Shown in pieces: positions 49,731 to 57,872 of a stretch of DNA of 64,000 nucleotides. The notes below the pieces were generated by a model. The model made no database searches. It was given only the letters and a program-made list of their open reading frames with translations, and was not told the origin of the DNA. A program made the translations under genes and the position numbers. Source of the stretch: Paenibacillus brevis (lineage in GTDB: Bacteria > Bacillota > Bacilli > Paenibacillales > Paenibacillaceae); NCBI RefSeq assembly GCF_018919145.1, contig NZ_JAHLQJ010000011.1:1-64000 (forward strand), written 5' to 3'. Position 1 is the first letter of the stretch, and every line of letters starts with the position of its first letter.

Positions 49731-50903
49731 ATGGACAAGGAATCGCTCGTACAGTTATACCCTGTCATGGTAGAACACCGCCGCTATCTGCATCGTCATC
49801 CGGAGTTGTCCTTCAAGGAGAAGGAGACCTCGGGCTATGTTGCCGGTCATTTGCAGCGCATGGGTGTTGAGCTGGTTACCGGGATCGGGGGAAATGGAAT
49901 CATCGGGAGGATTCAAGGCGGTAAACCCGGGAAGACTGTGGCTTTTCGCGCGGATATGGATGCCTTGCCGATTCAGGATGAGAAGCAGTGTGATTACGCT
50001 TCGCAGGTCCCCGGTGTCATGCATGCTTGCGGACATGATGGACACACCGCCACGCTGCTTGCCCTTGCGGAATACTATTCGTCACGGCGGAAAGAGGTTG
50101 AAGGAAATATCGTATTGATCTTTCAGCCTGCTGAAGAGGTATGTCCGGGGGGCGCCCTCTCCATGATTGCGGCAGGCGCCCTTGACGATGTTGACGTCAT
50201 TTATGGAGTTCATCTGTGGACACCGATTCCAATCGGAACGGCAGGGAGTGCGCCGGGAGCGCTGATGGCCTCCAACGATGATTTTGTGATTGAGCTGCGA
50301 GGCAAAGGGGGGCATGGCGGAATGCCGCACATGGCGATTGACAGTGTTGTGGCTGCCTCTGCCCTGGTACTCCAACTGCAGTCCATTGTCAGCCGATCGG
50401 TCGATCCGCTTCAGCCCGCAGTGTTGACCATTGGTTCGATTCAGGGAGGCATGGCCCAGAATGTGATTGCAGACCGTTGCCGGCTCTCGGGTACGGTTCG
50501 CTGCTTCAACGAGGAGACGCGGGACATGATCGCCCGTCTGGTTCGCCAGGTGGCCGAGGGGACTGCCGCAGCTTACGGAGCTGAAGCAGAGATTACGTAT
50601 ATCACCGGTTATCCAAGCCTGATCAACCATCAGCAGGAGTACGAACGCTTTTATTCCATTGCCGGACCGGAAGCAGGCTTGGAGCCTACGCTGGCTGCGC
50701 CTATTATGCCAGCCGAGGATTTTGCTTATTATTTGAAGAAAGTACCGGGATGCTTTGTGCTGGTTGGGGCGGGCAATCCGGAGAAGGGAATCATCTATCC
50801 CCATCATCACCCGAAATTCGATATCGATGAAGAGAGCATGCTGCATGCCGCAACCCTGCTGGTTGCCATGAGAGAGGCGTATTGTCTGGAAAGTAAAGCT
50901 TAA
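49731..50903 (+). CDS. M20-family amidohydrolase
   Basis: A 390-residue metallo-amidohydrolase of the M20D (hippurate/IAA-amino acid/N-acetyl-diaminopimelate) group. Metal-binding motifs: HRHPELSFKE near residue 17, ACGHDGHTA near 99 with GH and D, QPAEE near 132 with the catalytic glutamate pair and the histidine in GVHLW near 160, and PHHHPKFD near 360. The dimerisation domain spans about 180-290. GAGGAAGTGG precedes ATG 49731. Substrate not decided; N-acetyl amino acid or peptide. A terminator follows. Confidence 0.88.
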   Translation: MDKESLVQLYPVMVEHRRYLHRHPELSFKEKETSGYVAGHLQRMGVELVTGIGGNGIIGRIQGGKPGKTVAFRADMDALPIQDEKQCDYASQVPGVMHACGHDGHTATLLALAEYYSSRRKEVEGNIVLIFQPAEEVCPGGALSMIAAGALDDVDVIYGVHLWTPIPIGTAGSAPGALMASNDDFVIELRGKGGHGGMPHMAIDSVVAASALVLQLQSIVSRSVDPLQPAVLTIGSIQGGMAQNVIADRCRLSGTVRCFNEETRDMIARLVRQVAEGTAAAYGAEAEITYITGYPSLINHQQEYERFYSIAGPEAGLEPTLAAPIMPAEDFAYYLKKVPGCFVLVGAGNPEKGIIYPHHHPKFDIDEESMLHAATLLVAMREAYCLESKA

Positions 50904-50951
50904 AGTGCGCATAAATTTCCTGCTTTGCCGGAATGATATAGCTCAAGGAGA

Positions 50952-50988
50952 GAAGTTCGCGGTTTACAGCCGGCGGGCTTCTTTTTTT
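50952..50988 (+). terminator. Intrinsic terminator of the M20 gene
   Basis: AGAAGTTCGCGG and CCGGCGGGCTTCT pair with two G-U pairs, followed by seven Ts. Confidence 0.8.
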
Positions 50989-51031
50989 CAAACCGGCTAT
51001 ACGCCCGAACCGTAAGGAGGTAGTCTGCCCC

Positions 51032-52723
51032 GTGAACCAGAATGGTGCCTGTATCGTGCAGCGGGATTTCACTATATTGCTGGAGACGAATCATCCGGGA
51101 TATGAGTATGCGCGGGATTGTCTGGGAAGATTTGCGGAGCTGGTCAAGAGCCCGTCGAGCTTCCATACGTACCGCATTACCCCCTTGTCGCTCTGGAACG
51201 CCGCTGCGGGAGGCAGCTGTCCCGAGGATGTTTTAGAAATGCTTAGCAGTGTGTCTCGTTGGGAGCTGCCTCAAGGCTTTGAGCTTGAGATCAGAGAGCG
51301 CATGTCCAGATATGGACTGCTCAGACTGAGCGGACTTCCGGAAGAGCATGACAGGCTCCTTCTCAGCAGCAGCTCTACGCTGCCGGGACTTCTCCTCAAG
51401 CTGCTAGGCGACAAGAAGAAGGATTTCCAACTGCATTTTACAGAGGATGGGTCCGACTCCTTAACGTTCCCGGCGAAATGGCGGGGGGCTATGAAGCAGG
51501 AGCTTATCCGCATGGGATATCCTGTCCTGGATCAAGCGGGATATCATACGGGTCAAGCCTTGCCGCTTCAGCTTGCATCCCCCTCTGAAGCCGGCGGATT
51601 TATGCTGCGCCCTTATCAACAAGACGCGGTGGAGGCTTTTGCGGGATCCGAGGAACAAGGCGGGAGCGGGGTCATCGTTCTTCCTTGTGGGGCAGGAAAA
51701 ACAATCGTTGGACTGGCGGCCATGGAGAGACTGCAATGCGAGACGCTGATTTTAACATCCAATGTCACATCTGTCCGGCAATGGATACACGAGATCGAAG
51801 CAAAGACGACATTGCCCCGAGAGTCAGTCGGGGAGTATACCGGTCTCCACAAGCAGATCACTCCCGTTACCGTGTCCACTTATCAAATTTTGACGCACCG
51901 GGATCGGGCCAGCAATGAGTTCAAGCATATGCGATTGTTTGGAGAGCGGGATTGGGGCCTGATTATTTATGATGAGGTTCATCTTTTGCCGGCTCCCGTA
52001 TTTCGTGCCACGGCGGAGCTACAAGCAACCAGAAGACTTGGATTGACCGCAACACTTGTCCGTGAGGATGGCTGCGAGCAGGATGTATTCTCGCTGATAG
52101 GACCCAAACGGTATGATCTGCCCTGGAAGGCACTGGAGGAGCAAGGATTTATTGCAGAGGTCGAATGCAGCGAGGTTCGCATACCGCTCCCGGATCCGCT
52201 TAAGGAGTCTTACCAGAAGTCGACGAGCCGGGAAAAGCACCGGATAGCAGCTGAGAATCCAAGAAAGCTGGAAGTCATCCGGAGGCTGCTGCTGCGCCAT
52301 GAGGGCTGCGGAATATTAATTATCGGACAATATTTGGAGCAGCTGCGTCTGATTGCCGAAGAGCTGGAAGTTCCTTTAATCACCGGAAATACGCCTCAGG
52401 AAGAGCGGGTTCAGCTTTTTAGCCAGTTCAGAGAGGGTGGGATACCGGTGCTTGTCGTATCGAAGGTCGCCAATTTTGCCGTTGATCTTCCCGATGCCTC
52501 GGTTGCGATCCAGATATCAGGGAGCTTTGGGTCCCGTCAGGAGGAGGCTCAGCGCCTCGGGCGTATTCTTCGTCCCAAGACGGACGGGCGAACGGCGCAT
52601 TTTTATACCATTGTCTCGGAAGGGACGAGAGAGCAGGATTTTGCCCGGAAACGGCAGTTATTTCTTATCGAGCAGGGATATCAGTACGGAATTGTTCTGG
52701 AACAGGAGGGGACAGGGGCATGA
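51032..52723 (+). CDS. XPB-type DNA helicase (SF2)
   Basis: A 563-residue ATP-dependent helicase of the XPB/Ssl2 type. An N-terminal damage-recognition-like part (1-180) precedes the motor. Motifs seen: LRPYQQDAVEAF near 191, Walker A LPCGAGKTIVG near 215, DEVH (motif II) near 313, TATLVREDG near 333 and the C-terminal VVSKVANFAVDLP near 473 with QRLGRILRPK (motif VI) near 507; the RED loop is VREDG, as in XPB. GTG 51032 follows AAGGAGG. The stop overlaps the next gene (ATGA), its partner. It resembles mycobacterial XPB rather than UvrB or ComFA. Confidence 0.9.
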   Translation: MNQNGACIVQRDFTILLETNHPGYEYARDCLGRFAELVKSPSSFHTYRITPLSLWNAAAGGSCPEDVLEMLSSVSRWELPQGFELEIRERMSRYGLLRLSGLPEEHDRLLLSSSSTLPGLLLKLLGDKKKDFQLHFTEDGSDSLTFPAKWRGAMKQELIRMGYPVLDQAGYHTGQALPLQLASPSEAGGFMLRPYQQDAVEAFAGSEEQGGSGVIVLPCGAGKTIVGLAAMERLQCETLILTSNVTSVRQWIHEIEAKTTLPRESVGEYTGLHKQITPVTVSTYQILTHRDRASNEFKHMRLFGERDWGLIIYDEVHLLPAPVFRATAELQATRRLGLTATLVREDGCEQDVFSLIGPKRYDLPWKALEEQGFIAEVECSEVRIPLPDPLKESYQKSTSREKHRIAAENPRKLEVIRRLLLRHEGCGILIIGQYLEQLRLIAEELEVPLITGNTPQEERVQLFSQFREGGIPVLVVSKVANFAVDLPDASVAIQISGSFGSRQEEAQRLGRILRPKTDGRTAHFYTIVSEGTREQDFARKRQLFLIEQGYQYGIVLEQEGTGA

Positions 52724-54417
52724 TGGAGTGTCTGTACCGCCGTTTCGCAGGACTTCCGTTCACGCTTGATCATGTGAATGGAGCGGCAGCGGGCGGCGTG
52801 AGCGGGGCTGAACTGCGTGCATCGATTCCGGGTATGCTCCGAAGCGGACGGCTTATCGCAATGAAGAGGAGCCGGGATGAAAAAATGTATTGTATCCCCC
52901 GCTCCGTCATTCCGGTAATTTGGGAAGGACTAAAGCCTGCAGCACCGGAAGCTATGGACGGATCAATGGCAAAAAGGGTCAGAGAACCTGGAAATGGGCT
53001 GGCTGCCGATCTGTTCCGTACGCTGTCGTGGATAGGGCAGCAGGGTTTTCTTCGGTTTACTTCCAAAGGAAAGATTCATCGCAGAACCATCGATAAGCTT
53101 AATGAAATCATAAGTCTGCGCGAGGAAGATTTGTCGGCCCTGGGGCTGCAGTATTCTCGCCAAGACTGGTGTCCGTTAGGGCTTGCAGTTGTCTTGGACA
53201 TGCTGCTGTCCCTTGGCCTGTTGTCTCAAGACCAAGACGGCTCCTGTCTTTCGGTTGTACCGGAGCAGCTGGCTATCTGGCTTGCCCTGAATACATCAGA
53301 ATGGGATGCAATTCTTCTTCAGGAGCTGCTGGATCGCTATCTTCCAGACCAGCCCGGAATATGGCATATCGCTTATCGGCTGGTACAGCCTGATCTGGAC
53401 ATGGGGCATTGGTATTCAGCCGATGGCCTGCTCCGATCGATGATCGAGAGCGGCCTGCTCCCGGGGATTACCGACCGGGAGCAGAGCTGGCTTCATGGCT
53501 GGCTCTACGCCTTGAGTGCATTTGGTTGGCTGGAGCTTGGGAGGAATCCTGAGGAGGATTTAATATTTCGCTGGCACAGCAAACCAAAGCTAAAGGGTGA
53601 ATTCCTTGCAGTAGGGCAACAACTCAGCGCTCCTGCCGGAGAGACGGGAGGAAGCTGCTTTGTTCAGCCTGATTTCGAGATTCTGGTTCCTCCCGACGTC
53701 TCGTTTCACATTCGCTGGGAGCTGGAGTGCTGCTGCGAATGCCTGGTTAATGACAAAATGACAGTATACAGGCTGACCCGAGACCGGGCGGCCTATGCTT
53801 ATCAACGGGGGCGTACGCCGCTTGATCTGCTGGGGCTTTTGACGGCCTGCTCCCATGGTGTCCCTGGTAACATTACGCAGGTGCTTACGGATTGGGAACG
53901 TGAACTTCGAGGCACTGAGCAGCAACAGCCCACAGATCAGGCGGGGCTGTCATTGGCCATGAAAGAGCGAAAGCAACCCGTACTGCCGTACCCGCGGATT
54001 AATTCGAGTATGCATGGTGGGGGCATCTTTGTAACGAGGCACGATCAGGCATGGGTTCATCAAGGCTTCAGGCCTTATCTTTATGAACCTGTCACCGAGA
54101 TCCCGGAGACGGAGGAGCTATTTCCGGGAAGAAGCCGTGTTCCTTCCATGTGGATTAGAGAGCGGAGGCATTATCATGACTCGACGGCCCGCAGTCTGAT
54201 GGATCAAGCCATGCAGTGGCGGACCGGGGTCGAAATGAATTTGAAAAGCGGAGAATATGCCATATTCCTCCCTGTTCAAATTTCCGGAGATCCTAGCTGG
54301 ACGGTTCAAGGGAACCTTGTAAGGGGAGATTCTCAAGAGCGGCATGTCGAGGAGAGCATCCTGCTTAGACCTGATCAATGGGAGGAGATCGGCTTGCTTC
54401 TGCCGCTGATCAATTAG
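52720..54417 (+). CDS. XPB-associated helicase-domain protein
   Basis: A 565-residue protein overlapping the XPB gene by 4 bp. It belongs to the helicase-associated family (XPB/Ssl2 N-terminal-like) that is paired with bacterial XPB, for instance in mycobacteria. No Walker motif is present. Features are a central helical region (about 60-300) and CFVQPDFEILVPPDV near 315, followed by SFHIRWELECCCE. The C-terminal half has the VTRHDQAWVHQGF segment. It may hold DNA or regulate the helicase. Translation coupling shows that the two act together. Confidence 0.82.
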   Translation: MMECLYRRFAGLPFTLDHVNGAAAGGVSGAELRASIPGMLRSGRLIAMKRSRDEKMYCIPRSVIPVIWEGLKPAAPEAMDGSMAKRVREPGNGLAADLFRTLSWIGQQGFLRFTSKGKIHRRTIDKLNEIISLREEDLSALGLQYSRQDWCPLGLAVVLDMLLSLGLLSQDQDGSCLSVVPEQLAIWLALNTSEWDAILLQELLDRYLPDQPGIWHIAYRLVQPDLDMGHWYSADGLLRSMIESGLLPGITDREQSWLHGWLYALSAFGWLELGRNPEEDLIFRWHSKPKLKGEFLAVGQQLSAPAGETGGSCFVQPDFEILVPPDVSFHIRWELECCCECLVNDKMTVYRLTRDRAAYAYQRGRTPLDLLGLLTACSHGVPGNITQVLTDWERELRGTEQQQPTDQAGLSLAMKERKQPVLPYPRINSSMHGGGIFVTRHDQAWVHQGFRPYLYEPVTEIPETEELFPGRSRVPSMWIRERRHYHDSTARSLMDQAMQWRTGVEMNLKSGEYAIFLPVQISGDPSWTVQGNLVRGDSQERHVEESILLRPDQWEEIGLLLPLIN

Positions 54418-54545
54418 TCATGTTCGGCGGGAAGAGTACGGGAGCTTGCTGCCTTCTTCCGCACATAGACAGAGTATGGTATGATGATGAAGTCTGCATC
54501 ATTGCAGATGGTGATAACCATTTTACAAGAATCGAGATGAAATTC

Positions 54546-54986
54546 ATGAGCGTAACGGAATCCCACACGGTCGATATGGCCGAACTGTTGATTAACGCCT
54601 ATGAATTAGGCGATATGATAAACAATTCCACCGCCGTCTCCGATTATTTATATTGGAAGCAACGGGTGGAAGCAGACAAGGATATTCAGGCCCTGATCCG
54701 GAAGCTGGATGCCCAGAAGGTATTGTTTGAAGAGACGCAGCGTTTCGGCCATTTTCATCCTAACTACCATGAAGCCAAGGATAAGGTGACAGAGGTGGAA
54801 GTGGAGCTGGAACAATTCGAAGCGGTGAGAAGATTCAAAGCAGCGGAGAAGGAACTGGATGATATATTGCACCAGATGTCGGAGACGATTGCCTATGCTG
54901 TCTCCGAGAGCATCAAGGTGCCGAGCAATGATCCTAATGTGAAGACGGGCGGCTGTGGAGGCGGCGGAAGCTGCGGATGCGGCTAA
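54546..54986 (+). CDS. ylbF: YlbF (RicF) family regulator
   Basis: A 146-residue helical protein. In B. subtilis RicF (YlbF) forms the Y-complex with RicA and RicT, carries Fe-S clusters and promotes RNase Y maturation of operon mRNAs. The family motifs KVLFEETQRFGHFHPNY near 58-74 and VSESIKVPSNDP near 120 are clear. The C-terminal tail is Cys/Gly-rich (CGGGGSCGCG) and supplies cluster cysteines. ATG 54546 is used; ATG 54537 is possible. ylbG follows in the conserved order. Confidence 0.9.
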   Translation: MSVTESHTVDMAELLINAYELGDMINNSTAVSDYLYWKQRVEADKDIQALIRKLDAQKVLFEETQRFGHFHPNYHEAKDKVTEVEVELEQFEAVRRFKAAEKELDDILHQMSETIAYAVSESIKVPSNDPNVKTGGCGGGGSCGCG

Positions 54987-55026
54987 AACCGTCATAGAAC
55001 TTCCGTGGATTGGAGAGGGGGACAGC

Positions 55027-55290
55027 ATGTTTCCAGAACGTACAGGTTATATCATTTGGGTAAGTGATTTGAAAGCAGCAAGAAATTTGGATAAATACGG
55101 GAGCGTGCATTATTTATCCCGCCGAATGCATTATGTTGTGATGTATGTGAATGCGGATCGTGCCGAGGAGACAATGAAGAATGTGCGCAAGCTTCCGTAT
55201 GTCCGTAAAATTGAGCGCTCCTATCGGAATGAGATTAAGACGGAATATTCCAAGGATGTTCAGGATAAAACCCAGTATTACGGGTTGTGA
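55027..55290 (+). CDS. ylbG: YlbG family protein (DUF2129)
   Basis: An 87-residue protein, B. subtilis YlbG type: TGYIIWVSDLKAARNLDKYG at the start, HYLSRRMHYVVMYVNAD in the middle. Function unknown; the gene is regularly found after ylbF, as here, with 40 bp between them. ATG 55027 follows GGAGAGGGGGACAGC. A terminator follows 35 bp on. Confidence 0.9.
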   Translation: MFPERTGYIIWVSDLKAARNLDKYGSVHYLSRRMHYVVMYVNADRAEETMKNVRKLPYVRKIERSYRNEIKTEYSKDVQDKTQYYGL

Positions 55291-55324
55291 TGAGTTATAC
55301 AGCTTCATAAAGCACTTTGATGCA

Positions 55325-55349
55325 AAGCGGCCCTACAGGCCGCTTTTTT
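55325..55349 (+). terminator. Intrinsic terminator of ylbF-ylbG
   Basis: AAGCGGCC and GGCCGCTT flank CTACA; six Ts follow. Confidence 0.9.
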
Positions 55350-55469
55350 CTATATGTTTTTATAGGTTTGCACAAAAAATTGCATGAAGTCTTGTCGAAA
55401 GATAGCCAGTGCTGTAATATAATAGGTAATTATACTTAGTCTTTAAGACCTAACATTGCGAGGTGCGGC

Positions 55470-55901
55470 ATGAGGGAAAAGGGCACGGCACTAAAGAGCG
55501 GCGCTATACATATTCCATTGGGTGACAAGCGGGTGGCAGACATTGTCATTACACATCATGCCGGAAGACGTTATGCGGATCGAATCGGTCAGGGTGACAG
55601 CGAGGTTTATGAGATTGCTAAATGGGCATGGACCTGGTTAAGGGAAGGCAGAATCACCCCTTATTACCGAAATGAGCAGGATGTATATCTTGTCGATGAT
55701 GATCTGGTGATGGTGGCTGAATTTGCGGATTTGCCGGATCAATTTGATGAGGGAGGACGTCCGCTTCACCGGATGATTGTCGTCACCTTTTTGGGGCGAA
55801 TGTCGGAGACGATCGAGCTGCGTGATCTGAAATCCTATTATTCCTGGCTCCGCCATTCCAGACGAATGACTTTGATGAAGAATACGCGCAAGCGGAGATA
55901 G
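55470..55901 (+). CDS. Uncharacterised conserved protein, 143 aa
   Basis: A 143-residue soluble basic-tailed protein without signal or membrane helix. The central part has regular alternation (DVYLVDDDLVMVAEF; RMIVVTFLGRMSETIELRDL), suggesting a small beta-sheet domain; the end is rich in Arg/Lys. ATG 55470 follows GCGAGGTGCGGC. Between two terminators, so it is transcribed alone. I recognise no family, though the layout recalls toxin-like RelE/DUF4258-type folds. This is only an impression. Confidence 0.65.
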   Translation: MREKGTALKSGAIHIPLGDKRVADIVITHHAGRRYADRIGQGDSEVYEIAKWAWTWLREGRITPYYRNEQDVYLVDDDLVMVAEFADLPDQFDEGGRPLHRMIVVTFLGRMSETIELRDLKSYYSWLRHSRRMTLMKNTRKRR

Positions 55902-55915
55902 AACCTTAATGAATG

Positions 55916-55941
55916 AGCGTGCCGGCAGGCGCGCTTTTTTT
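55916..55941 (+). terminator. Intrinsic terminator
   Basis: AGCGTGCC and GGCGCGCT pair around a short loop, followed by seven Ts. Confidence 0.85.
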
Positions 55942-56011
55942 GTGCTTATACCGTTTGTGGTTTCAGGGATGGAAATGATATTGTATAGGCAGTAAAGGAG
56001 AGATCGGTGAC

Positions 56012-56917
56012 ATGCCTCTAAATTATCATCAACTGCATATTTTCTATCTGGTGGCCGAACAGGGAAGCTTCTCCGCGGCCGCCCAGGCGCTGCATATGAC
56101 TCAGCCGGCGGTGACAATGCAGATTCAGTCGCTTGAGGATTATTTCGGAAGCAAGCTGCTGATCAGATCGACCAAAAAGCTGGAGCTGACCGAAGCAGGC
56201 AGAGCGCTGCTGCCTTATGCTAAGGATGCCATCGGGCTGATGCGCAGCACAGAGGAAGCGATGGCGGCCTTTGCCACCAAGCTTCAGGGCAGACTGCAGC
56301 TGGGAGCGAGCCTGACAATCGGAGAGTATGTGCTGCCCCGGCTGCTCGGTCCCTTCGGAAAGCAGTACCCGGATATTTCAATTGCATTAAAAGTCATGAA
56401 TACGGCGCAAATTATGGACGAGATTGCAGGACATCAGTTGAATTTCGGACTAGTGGAGGCACCGGTCCATCATCCGGATATGATATCCGAGCCGGTTATG
56501 GCGGATGAATTGAAGCTGATCGTTCCTTCGGGCCATCCGTTAGCATCTCGAGAGCGAATTACCTTGGATGAGGTCGTGACTTACCCATTTGTCCTGCGGG
56601 AAAAGGGATCAGGCACACGTCAAGTGATGGAGACCGAACTGATTAGGCTCGGGTTTCAGCCTGAACGGCTGGATGCGACGATGGAGCTGGGCAGTACGGG
56701 GGCTGTAAAATCTGCGGTAGAGGCGGGGCTAGGCATCACCATCATCTCGCCCTCCTCGGTTAAGCATGAACGCGAGCTGGGGCTTGTTGAGGTGCTTGAT
56801 ATCGAAGACGCACGCTTCAAACGGCAATTTTACTCCGTTCACTTGAAGTCCATGCTTCTGCCGGGCTCGGCGGTTACCTTCTTGAATTATTTGCGCGAAC
56901 AAACATTGACTGTATAG
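56012..56917 (+). CDS. LysR-family transcriptional regulator
   Basis: A 301-residue LysR regulator. The winged helix (1-62) shows GSFSAAAQALHMTQPAVTMQI, and STKKLELTEAGRALLPYA is the wing. The inducer-binding part (about 90-290) has LGASLTIGEYVLPRLL and GSTGAVKSAVEAGLGITII. It is nearest the CysL/CbbR-like branch, but no divergent target gene is present; the next gene is on the same strand. AAAGGAGAGATCGG precedes ATG. Effector unknown. Confidence 0.88.
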   Translation: MPLNYHQLHIFYLVAEQGSFSAAAQALHMTQPAVTMQIQSLEDYFGSKLLIRSTKKLELTEAGRALLPYAKDAIGLMRSTEEAMAAFATKLQGRLQLGASLTIGEYVLPRLLGPFGKQYPDISIALKVMNTAQIMDEIAGHQLNFGLVEAPVHHPDMISEPVMADELKLIVPSGHPLASRERITLDEVVTYPFVLREKGSGTRQVMETELIRLGFQPERLDATMELGSTGAVKSAVEAGLGITIISPSSVKHERELGLVEVLDIEDARFKRQFYSVHLKSMLLPGSAVTFLNYLREQTLTV

Positions 56918-56963
56918 ACTGGCTATTGCCGAACACACAGTAGCTGCATGTAAAGGAGTAGAA

Positions 56964-57830
56964 ATGATGGGGACAGAGACAAAGCGATATGATATGCACA
57001 CCCATACTCGTGCATCGGACGGAATGAATTCGCCTTCGGAGCAGGTTCGCTTGGCTGGAGAACGAGGCTTGGCGGGCGTTGCAATTACAGATCATGATAC
57101 TGTGGCCGGAGTGAAGGAGGCGCTTAGGGAAGGAAGCCGACTTGGCATTACTATCATTCCCGGCGTTGAGATCAGTACCCGTGCTGAAGAGAAGGACATT
57201 CATATTCTGGGGTATTACCCGGATATCGATAATGAACAGCTGCAGCAGCGTCTGACTGGGCTGCGCGCAACCCGCGATTCACGTAATGAGCTGATGATTG
57301 CCAGGCTGCAGGAGCTCGGCCTTGAGATTACTCTCGACGAGGTTATTGCTGCTATGGGCAGACCGCTGCGAAGCGATGAGAGTCTTGGAAGACCGCATAT
57401 TGCCGACGCGCTCGTCCATAAGGGTTATGCAAGAGATCTTAGGGACGCCTTTGACCATTATCTGGCGGAAGGCAAGCCAGGGTATGTTTCTTTACCGCGT
57501 ATAGCACCGCTTGAGGCGATTGACTGGATCCGGGAGGCAGGCGGGGTGGCTGTTATCGCTCATCCGGGATTATATGGCGATGACCGGCTGGTGGAAGAGA
57601 TCATTCTGCAAGGACGGCCCGATGGGATTGAAGTATATCATTCCGATCATGGCCCGGACGAAGAGGAACGTTACATGGCATTGGCAATAAGACACGGCCT
57701 GATTCCAACGGGCGGCTCCGACTACCACGGGATCCGGCAGGGCGAGGTGTTTCACGGAGAGCTGGGCAGCAAATATGTAACGGCTGATATTGTCCAAAAC
57801 ATACAGAAAAAAGCCGCTTCCCGTTCTTAA
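56964..57830 (+). CDS. PHP-domain phosphoesterase (YciV/TrpH-like)
   Basis: A 288-residue metal-dependent phosphoesterase. The four PHP motifs are seen: DMHTHTRASDG near residue 10, ITDHDT near 40, IPGVEIS near 65 and IAHPG near 193, with SDYHG near 257. Enzymes of this group hydrolyse 3',5'-nucleoside bisphosphates or trim RNA 5' ends. AAAGGAGTAGAA precedes the start. The 3' end of the gene also forms part of the terminator of the convergent rqcH gene. Confidence 0.87.
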   Translation: MMGTETKRYDMHTHTRASDGMNSPSEQVRLAGERGLAGVAITDHDTVAGVKEALREGSRLGITIIPGVEISTRAEEKDIHILGYYPDIDNEQLQQRLTGLRATRDSRNELMIARLQELGLEITLDEVIAAMGRPLRSDESLGRPHIADALVHKGYARDLRDAFDHYLAEGKPGYVSLPRIAPLEAIDWIREAGGVAVIAHPGLYGDDRLVEEIILQGRPDGIEVYHSDHGPDEEERYMALAIRHGLIPTGGSDYHGIRQGEVFHGELGSKYVTADIVQNIQKKAASRS

Positions 57831-57845
57831 GGGGGAGGCGGCTGG
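57807..57845 (-). terminator. rqcH terminator overlapping the PHP gene end
   Basis: On the minus strand AGCCGCCTCCC and GGGAAGCGGCT form a stem followed by TTTTTT. The T-run side lies within the last codons of the PHP gene. Confidence 0.85.
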
Positions 57846-57872
57846 AACTGCACGGCGACTAAGGAGACTATT

